A DNA stretch of 64,000 bases from positions 1,240,001 to 1,304,000 of the forward strand of contig NZ_JAIVKJ010000001.1 of the NCBI RefSeq assembly GCF_020524885.1. Reading direction: 5' to 3'. This document shows positions 27,950 through 36,956 of this stretch, one piece after another. Numbering within the stretch: the first letter of the stretch is position 1; each line of letters opens with the position of its first letter. Made by a program: the position numbers and the translations under genes. Under the pieces are notes generated by a model that was not told the DNA's origin, did not search any database, and was given only the letters and a program-made list of their open reading frames with translations. This stretch comes from Microbulbifer elongatus. GTDB taxonomy: Bacteria > Pseudomonadota > Gammaproteobacteria > Pseudomonadales > Cellvibrionaceae.

Positions 27950-27970
27950 GGCCCGCGTAAGCGGGCCTTT
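27950..27970 (+). terminator. Terminator after the TonB receptor
   Basis: A perfect 7-bp stem GGCCCGC/GCGGGCC with loop GTAA is followed by TTTCC, nine bases after the receptor stop. The stretch from here to 28290 holds no gene; it contains one imperfectly placed hairpin (CCTGGGC/GCCCAGG, 28063-28090). Confidence 0.7.
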
Positions 27971-28290
27971 CCTTCTAAACGCTTTTGGTTATTCGCCTGT
28001 TTACAGGCGAAGCCTTTCGTTTGTCTGTTATTTGCCTCCAGCTCGAGTTTTGTAGGAGGTTGCCTGGGCGGTGCGTGGAGTTTGCCCAGGTTCCAGAGGC
28101 AGGTTGGTTTTCTGCCAGGAGTACCCTGCGCGCGATATTACAGGCTTGCGTCGCAGGGAGAGTGATCGTTGTACCTTGCCGTTTGCAGATGTCCAGGAAG
28201 TAAGGTCAGAAATATTCAGTTGATCTTGAGGCAATAAGGAGAGTGGATGCTTTTTGATACCAGTTAACAAAATATAGCGAGAGATGAAAA

Positions 28291-30849
28291 ATGAGAAAAA
28301 CGAGTTGGCGATTGTTAATCGCGCTATTTATGACGCTGGCATGCGTGCCGGCCCTGGCCCAAATAATCCCAGGTTACCAGTCATTCAATGGGGTCACCAA
28401 CGACGTGGGGCCTGACCTGGCCACAGTGATCGAATACGACGTAACCAAGGCCGCCTGTGATCAGTATCAGGCGGACCTAGACCAGTATCTGTTGGATAAC
28501 GATGCCGTCCTTAGCCAGCTGGATGATACGGAAGTCAGTTTGGCGGTAATGACAGAGCACGAGCAATATATCGTTGATAACTTCGTCAGTAATTACGACG
28601 AGGCTACCCGCCTGAAATGCGGGAAATATATGTTTTTCTATGAGACCTTCGATACCACTGGGCCACCCAAGTCCATGATGCATTTTATGCTCCGGAACTT
28701 TGACGCGTACTTTGGACCTGGTTTCTCGAACTATGGCATGTACGAAGACCCGAATGTGGTTGCGACGATCCCGCCATCGCCATTCAATCCTGCCATCGGG
28801 AGCAAGCAACTTCCTGTGGGTATTGCAGCAAGTAGCGGTGATTTTGGTAGCTCTGTTCCTGTTTATTCCTTTTCCTGTGCCGCCTGTCATTTCAAGAAAA
28901 TGGATGATGGTAACTTTGCTGTGGGAATCGGAAATACCAATTTCGAATATGCCCGCATGCTATCCCTACAGGGACAATTGCCGTACGTATTCCTATTCCA
29001 GGACGACAATCTGCTGGGTATTCCCGATCCGGTGGATGAATTCGGAAATCCTGTATATGACGAGGGTGGCAACCTGATACATGGCGGCACCGGACTGCTC
29101 AACGCTTTTGTTATTCCTGAGGTGCAGCAAGAACTTTCAGCGCCGGTGGCTGCAGCGCGCGCTACTCCGGGTGCGATCGATGAGTGGTTTGCCCTGGACG
29201 CAGAGTTAAATGCTGGCTCAACTCAGGCAGACCGTGATCAAATTTCTTCCACGCTGGATCAGCAACGCCAGGGCTGGGCCACCTGGTCCGGGGTGATGGA
29301 TTTCCTGGTGCCACCGATGCAGGACGATGGCCAGTTTACCATTACGCGAATTATGAATCTCGCCAACGTGGTAAGTGACGAGAACGTTCAGGCGCAGCAT
29401 GGCTTTCAGCACAAGGCGGGGCTGGGCTGGCATGGTGGCTCTTATGACTTGATAAATTTCATTCGTTCAATTGTCTCGCTAACGCCCAGTGACACAGTTA
29501 ATCCGGAATCTCGCGCGGAATACAATTACTGGGTGAATGAATATCGATTTATGCCCCTGGTGGATTATCTGTACACAATGGATGAGCCAAAACTCCCAAA
29601 TGATCGAACGTTTGACATGCTGGCAGCAAAGCGCGGGGAGCAGATATTCGACACTAATTGCACTAGCTGTCACAACGGTCCCGGCGGTGAAACCAGCCGT
29701 TCCTACGATCACGCCGAACTAAATGTGGAAGATGGGCACGCAGCATTCTTGGATCTTTATTGGGACGATACTCTGTTTGGTGGTGTGGGTGGCTACGAGA
29801 CTAGTGTTACCGCTATTCGGGACCGCTTTCCTGCAGGTGAGACCGGTTATTATACTCGCGGCGTAAAGGGGCCGCGGTTTATTTCGATGTGGGACAATAA
29901 CAGGCTGTTACACAATGGTTCTTCTTGGGGGCTCGAAGAATTGCTCACTTGCGCCAGCAGTCGCGTAGACCACTCCACGCAGCCCGACATACCGTTCTCC
30001 AACCAGGGCCACGAATTCGGTTGTCACTTCAGTCCGGGGGACAAGGCGGACCTGATTGCGTTCCTGGAGACCTTTTCCACCACCCGCAATGTCGGCAACT
30101 TGTACAACGGTCAGTTCGACACACCGTGTAACACTCTGAATAACGGCAAGTCGCAGGTGGTCAACCTGACGTTTACCAAAGGTAAGCGCATGGACCTGCT
30201 GGTGAAGCGTTATTCGGATGCCAACTGCCAGGTATTCGATACCTCCATCGTCAACAATCCCGGGCATGGCCTTTCCTGGGAGATGGACGTAGGGACCCCG
30301 TTCATCAACTCCCGTGGCTACCTTTCCCACAATGTCACCTATACCAAGCCAGATGGCACCATTGCCGAAGATGTGATCGCGATCGAGGGCAACCAGTTGG
30401 CCAACGCCGAAGAGGGTGACCCTGAGCCGCGCGGTATGTTTATCCGTCCGCGCACGGATTATCCGGGGCTCAACGGACTCTGGCTGAATAACGAGTGTAC
30501 GGCCGCGAACACCCGCGAGCTGTTAGCCATTCGCGATGGTGTCCGGGTGAATAAGACCGTTAGCTACAACGCGCCGGGCTGCACTGGAGGCGTACTCAGC
30601 ATGGTCAATGACAGTGCCTGGAGTTTTGAGGATCCCAAATGGCTGCAGGCTGGCATTCGCTATGAATCAACACCCAAGTACAACCTGCGGCTGAAGATGA
30701 AGAACCTGGCAGATGGCAGTAATTGGACGCAATTCATTAATGTCACCGATACGACACTGAGTGCGATGTTCAATAACTATTTTGCGGCCAGTATTAACGG
30801 CAATGGTCAGCATTACACGCGTATCTACAACATCAATACGGCGGAGTAA
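28291..30849 (+). CDS. Large secreted di-haem c-type cytochrome, MauG/CCP/RoxA-like
   Basis: 852 aa with a signal peptide ending in ALAQ, so periplasmic or secreted. Two haem-binding motifs are present, Cys196-A-A-C-H200 and Cys457-T-S-C-H461. The stretch after the second haem, through GVKGPRFISMWDNNRLLHNGSSWGLEELL to the closing GDKADLIAFLETF, is the architecture of di-haem cytochrome c peroxidase/MauG proteins and the RoxA-type rubber oxygenases. A further C-terminal domain of about 230 residues follows and is not recognised. It is downstream of the TonB receptor. A role as an extracytoplasmic oxygenase or peroxidase acting before uptake is inference. Confidence 0.75.
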   Translation: MRKTSWRLLIALFMTLACVPALAQIIPGYQSFNGVTNDVGPDLATVIEYDVTKAACDQYQADLDQYLLDNDAVLSQLDDTEVSLAVMTEHEQYIVDNFVSNYDEATRLKCGKYMFFYETFDTTGPPKSMMHFMLRNFDAYFGPGFSNYGMYEDPNVVATIPPSPFNPAIGSKQLPVGIAASSGDFGSSVPVYSFSCAACHFKKMDDGNFAVGIGNTNFEYARMLSLQGQLPYVFLFQDDNLLGIPDPVDEFGNPVYDEGGNLIHGGTGLLNAFVIPEVQQELSAPVAAARATPGAIDEWFALDAELNAGSTQADRDQISSTLDQQRQGWATWSGVMDFLVPPMQDDGQFTITRIMNLANVVSDENVQAQHGFQHKAGLGWHGGSYDLINFIRSIVSLTPSDTVNPESRAEYNYWVNEYRFMPLVDYLYTMDEPKLPNDRTFDMLAAKRGEQIFDTNCTSCHNGPGGETSRSYDHAELNVEDGHAAFLDLYWDDTLFGGVGGYETSVTAIRDRFPAGETGYYTRGVKGPRFISMWDNNRLLHNGSSWGLEELLTCASSRVDHSTQPDIPFSNQGHEFGCHFSPGDKADLIAFLETFSTTRNVGNLYNGQFDTPCNTLNNGKSQVVNLTFTKGKRMDLLVKRYSDANCQVFDTSIVNNPGHGLSWEMDVGTPFINSRGYLSHNVTYTKPDGTIAEDVIAIEGNQLANAEEGDPEPRGMFIRPRTDYPGLNGLWLNNECTAANTRELLAIRDGVRVNKTVSYNAPGCTGGVLSMVNDSAWSFEDPKWLQAGIRYESTPKYNLRLKMKNLADGSNWTQFINVTDTTLSAMFNNYFAASINGNGQHYTRIYNINTAE

Positions 30850-30881
30850 AAGGGCTAAAGGTTACTTATAAGTCAGTATTA

Positions 30882-30910
30882 AGGTGATGGGATGTGTTGT
30901 CCCATCACCT
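30882..30910 (+). terminator. Hairpin terminator after the di-haem cytochrome
   Basis: Perfect 11-bp arms (AGGTGATGGGA / TCCCATCACCT) enclose a seven-base loop and are followed by AGTGTTACTTTT. The stem begins 33 bases after the cytochrome stop and separates it from the F420 genes. The T-run is not immediate, so efficiency is uncertain. Confidence 0.65.
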
Positions 30911-31094
30911 AGTGTTACTTTTAGAAACCCCAAATGGATGCCGGATATGGTTTGTCGAAATCCTGTTTATTGTGCGATTTTGATTTTTGGTAATGTAATG
31001 GGAAGACCCTGTGGTAGAAGTGATATTGGGAAACTTTATGGAATTCTGCCCATTTTTTGGGTAAAGCTTTTCGGCTCGAGGCAAGGGAACAGGT

Positions 31095-31772
31095 ATGAGT
31101 GATAAAAGACCAGTAATTGCAATCCTTGGTGGGACCGGTGGCCTTGGAACCGGGTTGGCGAGGCGCTGGGTGCAAGCAGGCTATCAGGTGATCATTGGTT
31201 CCCGTGATGCACGAAGCGCGGAACGCGCAGCTGAGGATCTGCAGGAGGTCATGCGCGATCGCGGGGTTACTGCAATCGCGGTAAGCGGGGCAGAAAATGC
31301 ACAGGCTGCTGCGAAAGCAGAAATCATTGCCCTTACGGTTCCCTTCGCGCATCAGGCAAGTACCCTTGAGTCGGTGAAAGAGCACTTGCAGGGCAAGATA
31401 CTCGTGGATACCACGGTGCCACTGGTGCCCCCCAAGGTGTCTCGTGTGCAGTTGCCCGACCAAGGCTCAGCCGGTCAGGCTGCGCAATCTCTCCTTGGAG
31501 ATAACGTGCATGTGGTCTCTGCATTCCAGAACGTGCCGGCACCACACTTGCAGGCGGAGCACCCCCTGGATTGCGATGTTCTGATTTGTGGGAATAACAA
31601 GGACGCCCGGAGCCGAGTAATCGAGTTGGTGGAAGCGGCAGGTTTGCGCGGTTTTCACGCCGGCCCTATCGATAATGCGGCTGCCGCGGAGGCACTGACG
31701 TCTCTTCTGATTTTCATCAATAAACAACTTGGTTGTCATGCGGGTATCAAGATAACCGGTACCGGGAAGTAG
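31095..31772 (+). CDS. npdG: NADPH:F420 oxidoreductase (F420-dependent NADP reductase)
   Basis: 225 aa. It transfers hydride between NADPH and coenzyme F420, and in aerobes supplies F420H2. The Rossmann motif AILGGTGGLGTGLARRW with the following SRD at the end of the second strand fits NADP binding. The segment ALTSLLIFINKQLGCHAGIKITG at the C-terminus is diagnostic of the Fno/NpdG family. It heads the F420 biosynthesis run, 22 bases ahead of cofE. Its presence makes the F420 pool functional rather than only biosynthetic. Confidence 0.9.
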   Translation: MSDKRPVIAILGGTGGLGTGLARRWVQAGYQVIIGSRDARSAERAAEDLQEVMRDRGVTAIAVSGAENAQAAAKAEIIALTVPFAHQASTLESVKEHLQGKILVDTTVPLVPPKVSRVQLPDQGSAGQAAQSLLGDNVHVVSAFQNVPAPHLQAEHPLDCDVLICGNNKDARSRVIELVEAAGLRGFHAGPIDNAAAAEALTSLLIFINKQLGCHAGIKITGTGK

Positions 31773-31794
31773 GTATTCGCCAGGGCTTTTTTGT

Positions 31795-32565
31795 ATGGTG
31801 CAACGTATCGAAATGCATGTACTGCCTGACTTCCCGATGGTGGAGCCAGGAGATGATCTTGTGGCGCAAATCACTCAGTCGATGGCTCGCGCCAATATGC
31901 GGCTGCAGAGCGACGATGTCATCGTGATTGCTCAGAAGATTGTATCGAAAGCAGAAAACCGCTACGTATATCTTAATCACGTCCACGTTAGCGCTGAAGC
32001 TTACTCGCTGGCGGAGCGCACAGACAAAGATCCGCGTTTGGTGCAGGTCATCCTGGATCAGTCCGTTGAGGTCATTAAACACCGTCCAGGTGCCATCATC
32101 GTGGAACACCGGCTGGGCTATGTACATGCGAATGCCGGTATCGACCAATCCAATATCTCTTCCGACGCGAAAGATCCGAGAGTGCTTCTGCTTCCCGAGG
32201 ACCCGGATGCGAGTGCTGCCGCCATTCGCGCTGGTTTGCGGGAGCAATGTGGTGTGGAGGTGGCCTGCATCATCAATGACAGCGCGGGCCGCGCATGGCG
32301 GAACGGCACCCTTGGCTTCGCCATCGGTACCGCCGGGTTTACACCGGTGGTGGATCTGGTGGGAAAGAAGGACCTTTTCGGGCGTGCGCTGGAAGCGACG
32401 ACCGTAGCCATCGCCGATGAGCTTGCGGCAGGGGCCTCATTTCTTATGGGGCAGGCGGCCGAGGCGGCACCGGTGGTTGTAATACGGGGATCAAAGTTGC
32501 CCCGTGATGAGGTGGGATCTCGCGGTTTGTTGCGTGCCAAAGCGCAGGACCTGTTTCGTTCCTGA
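31795..32565 (+). CDS. cofE: Coenzyme F420-0:L-glutamate ligase
   Basis: 256 aa, the stand-alone CofE form without the C-terminal FMN domain of mycobacterial FbiB. It adds gamma-linked glutamates to F420-0 using GTP and a metal ion. Recognisable segments are DDVIVIAQKIVSKAEN near residue 40, the metal/GTP-binding DPR and HRPGAIIVEHRLGYVHANAG, and the IINDSAGRAWRNGTLGFAIG core. The start ATG 31795 is inferred from spacing to npdG (22 bases). It is second in the F420 run. Confidence 0.92.
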   Translation: MVQRIEMHVLPDFPMVEPGDDLVAQITQSMARANMRLQSDDVIVIAQKIVSKAENRYVYLNHVHVSAEAYSLAERTDKDPRLVQVILDQSVEVIKHRPGAIIVEHRLGYVHANAGIDQSNISSDAKDPRVLLLPEDPDASAAAIRAGLREQCGVEVACIINDSAGRAWRNGTLGFAIGTAGFTPVVDLVGKKDLFGRALEATTVAIADELAAGASFLMGQAAEAAPVVVIRGSKLPRDEVGSRGLLRAKAQDLFRS

Positions 32566-32613
32566 TACCAATGTGATGTAGAGGTACCTGTTTCCCTGCA
32601 AAAGGAGCCCGGG

Positions 32614-33576
32614 GTGATTGCTGAAGGTAAGAGAGTACTGGCGCTTTGTGGTGGTGTGGGTGGTGCAAAACTCGCACTGGGGTTGCAGCATATTCTTGCC
32701 CCCGACCAGTTGACGGTGGTTGTGAATACCGGCGACGACTTCGACCACTTGGGCCTGCGTATTTGTCCGGATCTCGATACCGTTATGTATACCCTGGCGG
32801 GGTTGAACGATACTGAGCGTGGCTGGGGACTTGCCGGAGAAACCTGGAGCGGGTTGGGTGCGCTCGAGCGCCTGGGAGCGGAAACCTGGTTTCAGCTGGG
32901 CGACCAGGACCTGGCAACGCATCTGGTGAGATCGCAGCAGCTGGCGAACGGCGCTTCGCTTACCGAGGTCACCGCCTCACTGTGCGACCGGCTGGGTGTC
33001 AGTGTCAATGTGCTGCCAATGAGCGATGACCGGGTTTCGACCCAGGTGGCCACGGATTCCGGTGAGCTGGGCTTTCAGCACTATTTCGTTCGCGAGCAGT
33101 GTAAACCGGCGGTAACCGGTTTTCGCTTCGAGGGTATCGAGCAGGCCAGCCCTCAGCCAGATTTATTGCAACTACTGCGGGGCAACACACTGGCGGCCAT
33201 CGTTATTTGTCCCTCGAACCCCTTCGTAAGTATTGATCCGATTCTTTCCGTTCCTGGCGTCCGACAGGCGTTGAACCAATCCGCTGCACCGGTAATCGCA
33301 GTTTCTCCAATCATCGCCGGTCGCGCGATCAAGGGACCCACAGCAAAAATGATGGCGGAAATGTCGATGCCCGCAAGTGCCGAGGCGGTTGCCGCTTATT
33401 ACGGCAGCCTGCTCGACGGCTTCATCCTCGATGAGCACGACAGCGATCAGTCGGATGGCATTGCAGCCCGGGGTATTGAAGTCTCGACTGCCCCCACCTT
33501 TATGAAGAGCGTGCAGGACAGAATTGACCTTGCGGAGCATGTACTGATGTTTTCCCGGACGTTTATACAGCGCTGA
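32614..33576 (+). CDS. cofD: 2-phospho-L-lactate (or phosphoenolpyruvate) transferase
   Basis: 320 aa. It condenses the guanylylated three-carbon unit with the deazaflavin Fo. The GTP/GDP-site segment LCGGVGGAKLALGL, the NTGDDFDHLGLRICPDLDT stretch and the C-terminal SPIIAGRAIKGPTAKMM are hallmark CofD/FbiA motifs. It begins with GTG at 32614 behind a strong AAGGAG. Whether it uses a phospholactyl, PEP-derived or 3-phosphoglyceryl unit cannot be seen in the sequence. Confidence 0.93.
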   Translation: MIAEGKRVLALCGGVGGAKLALGLQHILAPDQLTVVVNTGDDFDHLGLRICPDLDTVMYTLAGLNDTERGWGLAGETWSGLGALERLGAETWFQLGDQDLATHLVRSQQLANGASLTEVTASLCDRLGVSVNVLPMSDDRVSTQVATDSGELGFQHYFVREQCKPAVTGFRFEGIEQASPQPDLLQLLRGNTLAAIVICPSNPFVSIDPILSVPGVRQALNQSAAPVIAVSPIIAGRAIKGPTAKMMAEMSMPASAEAVAAYYGSLLDGFILDEHDSDQSDGIAARGIEVSTAPTFMKSVQDRIDLAEHVLMFSRTFIQR

Positions 33577-33602
33577 AATTCCAGCTGGATACGGAGCCAA
33601 CT

Positions 33603-34358
33603 ATGTGGGCATTGTTACCTCTTAAGCAGTTTGCCTATGCCAAGCAGCGCTTGGCGGAAGTCTTGGGTGACGAGGAGCGTTACCGTCTGTTCGAGGCAAT
33701 GGTTAAAGACGTTCTTTCCATATTACAGGGGCACCCGGACATCGACGGGATCTGGGTTGTTTCCGACGATCCGGTTGTTGAGTCGCTGGCCGCCGAATAC
33801 GGCGCTGAATGGGTAACGGAGTCGATCCTGCGAGCGCGCGGACTGAACTGGAGCGTGCAGGCTGGGGTGGCTGCTCTCGCAAAACGTGGCATACACGAGG
33901 TGATGGTAATTCACGGCGATTTGCCCCTGCTGACCCGCAGTGAGCTCTCAAAACTGGTTGCGGCGCATCGCCATTGCACCGGTGCTGAACCGCAGTCGAA
34001 GCCGCGCATGACCATTGTTCCGGATGTGCGGTTTCAGGGGTCGAATTGCCTTGTCTGTTCACTGGCGTCCCGTATGAATTACCGGTTTGGCAACGCAAGT
34101 TTTGGCATTCATGTGGATGAAGCGGAGCGTTTGGGGTTTGAGGTCCAGGTCGTTGAAGTACCGGGAATTATGCTCGATATCGATACACCGGCGGACCTCA
34201 TGCACTTGGTAGGGCATGCCGGCGGGGTCGCTGCGAAGCATTCCCACGTCTATGTCCATAACATCGGGTTGCCCGACCGACTCGGCGTCGGGCGAGTTCC
34301 GCCTCGGCCACCAGTGGTCTCAGGCGTTCACCGGATAACCCAGGGAGGCCCGGCATGA
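33603..34358 (+). CDS. cofC: 2-phospholactate/PEP guanylyltransferase
   Basis: 251 aa, a nucleotidyltransferase-fold enzyme that makes the guanylylated three-carbon precursor. The opening WALLPLKQFAYAKQRLAEVL carries the KxxxxAKxRL signature, the metal-binding aspartate is in IHGDLPLL, and LDIDTPADL closes the domain. About 35 residues after this, rich in Gly, His and Pro, look like an unstructured tail absent from many homologues. Its stop overlaps the start of the CofGH gene by four bases (ATGA), showing coupling. Confidence 0.9.
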   Translation: MWALLPLKQFAYAKQRLAEVLGDEERYRLFEAMVKDVLSILQGHPDIDGIWVVSDDPVVESLAAEYGAEWVTESILRARGLNWSVQAGVAALAKRGIHEVMVIHGDLPLLTRSELSKLVAAHRHCTGAEPQSKPRMTIVPDVRFQGSNCLVCSLASRMNYRFGNASFGIHVDEAERLGFEVQVVEVPGIMLDIDTPADLMHLVGHAGGVAAKHSHVYVHNIGLPDRLGVGRVPPRPPVVSGVHRITQGGPA

Positions 34359-36877
34359 GTGCGGCGCTCAATGATTATCAGCTTCCTGATGTAGAGCAAG
34401 CACTCAGTCTGTCCGAGGACGTGGACACCGCGGCCCTCATGGCCAGGGCTGCGCGGTTGCGCGATGGACACTTCCGCAACCTGGTGACCTATTCGCGGAA
34501 GGTGTTTATTCCGCTAACACAACTGTGTCGCGATGTGTGCCACTACTGCACCTTCGCACAAACCCCCAACAAGATCGCCCAGCCATACCTGATGCCGGAA
34601 GAGGTGATTGAAACGGTACGTAATGCGGCCTCCCTGGGGTGTAAAGAGGCGCTGTTCACCCTGGGTGAGCGGCCCGAGGATCGGTATAGTGTGGCGCGCA
34701 AGGCGCTTGAGGAGATGGGCTTTCCGTCCACCCTCGCGTACGTTGCGCATGTGGCAAAAAAGGTGCTCGAGGAAACCGGTGTCTTGCCGCACATCAACGC
34801 AGGTTGTATGAGCCGTGAGGAGATCGAGATGCTGCGCCCGGTGTCTGCCTCCATGGGGTTGATGCTGGAATCCCTGTCCACTCGCCTGTGTGCTCCCGGA
34901 AAACCGCATTACGGCTCACCGGATAAACACCCGGAGCGACGGCTTGAAACATTACGACTGGCCGGGGAGGCCCGTGTACCTTTTACCACCGGTATTCTGA
35001 TTGGAATTGGTGAAACACGCCGTGAACGGATTGAGTCGCTGCTGGCTATCCGGGAATTGCATATCCGCTATGGACATATCCAGGAGGTCATTGTTCAGAA
35101 CTTCCGGGCGAAGCCGGGGACCCGAATGGCGCAGTCGCCGGAACCGGACCTGGAGGAGTTGCTGTGGACCATCGCGGTTGCGCGATTGATTTTCGGCCCC
35201 ACGATGAATATCCAGGCACCACCCAATTTGAGCCCGGGTGTACTACCGAAACTGTTGCAGGCCGGTATCAATGACTGGGGCGGGGTTTCTCCGGTCACAC
35301 CGGATTTCGTAAATCCTGAGGCACCCTGGCCACATGTTGAAAATCTGGCTCGGGAATCGGCGCTGGCCGGAAAATATCTTCAGCAGCGGCTGACAATTTA
35401 TCCGGAATTTGCGGTTGCCGCTCAGCACTGGCTCGACTCAAACCTGCGTTCCTCGGTGTTAAAGATACAGGATGCAGAGGGTTATGCGCGCACGGACGAT
35501 TGGGTGAGTGGTCAGAGCACCGAGATTCCCCAATCCTTTGTGGCGGAGTGGGGCGCTGCGGTTAAAGAGAAGAATCTATCGAGGGACCTGCTCGATATCG
35601 TAGCGCGCGCGGTGGCTGGTGAAGCGCTGGCCGAGAAAGATATCCTTCGCCTGTTTCGGGCTCGAGGGCCTGAGTTTACCTATGTGTGCCAGCAGGCCGA
35701 TCAACTGCGAAAGCGCGTGAATGGCGACAAGGTTCGCTACGTGGTCAACCGCAATATCAATTACACCAACGTCTGCTACTTCAAGTGCCAGTTCTGCGCC
35801 TTTTCAAAAGGCAAGCTGAGCGAGAATCTGCGAGGTCGCCCATACAACCTGGATCAGGCGGAGATATATCGCCGTACCTGCGAAGCCTGGTCCCGCGGTG
35901 CGACGGAAGTGTGTATGCAGGGGGGGATTCACCCGGATTACACTGGGCAGACCTATCTGGATATCCTCGCAACAATCAAGTCGGCCGCGCCTAAAATGCA
36001 TGTACATGCGTTCTCGCCGTTGGAGGTGTGGCAGGGGGCGAAAACGCTCGGGATGAGCGTTCGCGATTTCCTGAAGTCGCTGAAGCACGCGGGACTGGGC
36101 AGCCTGCCCGGCACCGCGGCAGAGGTGCTGGATGACGAGGTCCGTAGGGTGCTTTGCCCGGATAAGATCAATACCCGGGAGTGGCTGGAAGTAATTCAGT
36201 GCGCTCATGAGGCCGGACTTCCCACCACCTCCACGATCATGTTTGGTCACGTGGACAGGCCTGTGCACTGGGCCAGGCACCTGATGAGATTGCGCGCGCT
36301 ACAATCCAGAACCGGCGGTATCACCGAGTTCGTACCGCTGCCGTTTGTCGCCAGTGAGTCGCCGATTTTCCTGAAGGGACATGCGCGCAAAGGCCCCACG
36401 CTGCGCGAAACGGTGTTGATGCATGCTGTCGCGCGTCTCGCATTGCATGGAAGCATCGACCATATCCAGACCTCCTGGGTAAAAATGGGTGAGTCGGGAA
36501 CCGGGTTGTGTCTGAACAGTGGTGCAGATGACCTCGGCGGCACCTTGATGAACGAGACCATCACCCGCTCTGCGGGAGCGCGTCACGGGCAGGAAATGGC
36601 TCCACCACTAATGGAAAACCTGATACGTAAATTGGATCGGGTTCCCGGGCAGCGTACAACCCTGTATGCCGAGGTTCCGGAGGAGCGCATTGAATGCTCG
36701 CTCGGTGCTGCCCCGCTTGAGCCGGTGATCAATACACCCCTGGGCAGTCGGCAGCGCGAAGAGGGGAGAGGCAAGAGTCTGGTGCGTTCTGCTCCGGAGT
36801 GCCCGGCAAACGACCTCGAGTTAGAGAAGGCCGCAATGGGGCAGTCCCTGGCGCCGGAGCTGATAGCGAGTGGCTGA
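34355..36877 (+). CDS. fbiC: FO synthase, fused CofG-CofH
   Basis: 840 aa. It makes the deazaflavin chromophore Fo from tyrosine and the flavin-pathway diaminouracil with two radical-SAM domains. The N-terminal CofG half has the cluster Cys58-x3-Cys62-x2-Cys65 (CRDVCHYC). The C-terminal CofH half has Cys474-x3-Cys478-x2-Cys481 (CYFKCQFC). The domain order is as in actinobacterial FbiC, whereas archaea usually keep two genes. About 60 C-terminal residues, low in complexity, follow the conserved core. It ends at a strong terminator. Confidence 0.94.
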   Translation: MSAALNDYQLPDVEQALSLSEDVDTAALMARAARLRDGHFRNLVTYSRKVFIPLTQLCRDVCHYCTFAQTPNKIAQPYLMPEEVIETVRNAASLGCKEALFTLGERPEDRYSVARKALEEMGFPSTLAYVAHVAKKVLEETGVLPHINAGCMSREEIEMLRPVSASMGLMLESLSTRLCAPGKPHYGSPDKHPERRLETLRLAGEARVPFTTGILIGIGETRRERIESLLAIRELHIRYGHIQEVIVQNFRAKPGTRMAQSPEPDLEELLWTIAVARLIFGPTMNIQAPPNLSPGVLPKLLQAGINDWGGVSPVTPDFVNPEAPWPHVENLARESALAGKYLQQRLTIYPEFAVAAQHWLDSNLRSSVLKIQDAEGYARTDDWVSGQSTEIPQSFVAEWGAAVKEKNLSRDLLDIVARAVAGEALAEKDILRLFRARGPEFTYVCQQADQLRKRVNGDKVRYVVNRNINYTNVCYFKCQFCAFSKGKLSENLRGRPYNLDQAEIYRRTCEAWSRGATEVCMQGGIHPDYTGQTYLDILATIKSAAPKMHVHAFSPLEVWQGAKTLGMSVRDFLKSLKHAGLGSLPGTAAEVLDDEVRRVLCPDKINTREWLEVIQCAHEAGLPTTSTIMFGHVDRPVHWARHLMRLRALQSRTGGITEFVPLPFVASESPIFLKGHARKGPTLRETVLMHAVARLALHGSIDHIQTSWVKMGESGTGLCLNSGADDLGGTLMNETITRSAGARHGQEMAPPLMENLIRKLDRVPGQRTTLYAEVPEERIECSLGAAPLEPVINTPLGSRQREEGRGKSLVRSAPECPANDLELEKAAMGQSLAPELIASG

Positions 36878-36899
36878 CAAAGGGTTTCCAGCGAAAAAG

Positions 36900-36930
36900 A
36901 AAAAGGCCTGCACTGTGTGCAGGCCTTTTT
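36900..36930. terminator. Bidirectional terminator after the F420 genes
   Basis: A perfect 9-bp stem GGCCTGCAC/GTGCAGGCC is flanked by A-run and T-run, so it can work both for the F420 transcript and for the converging alcohol dehydrogenase. Confidence 0.9.
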
Positions 36931-36956
36931 AATGGGGAAATTGTGGGCCCGTTAAC

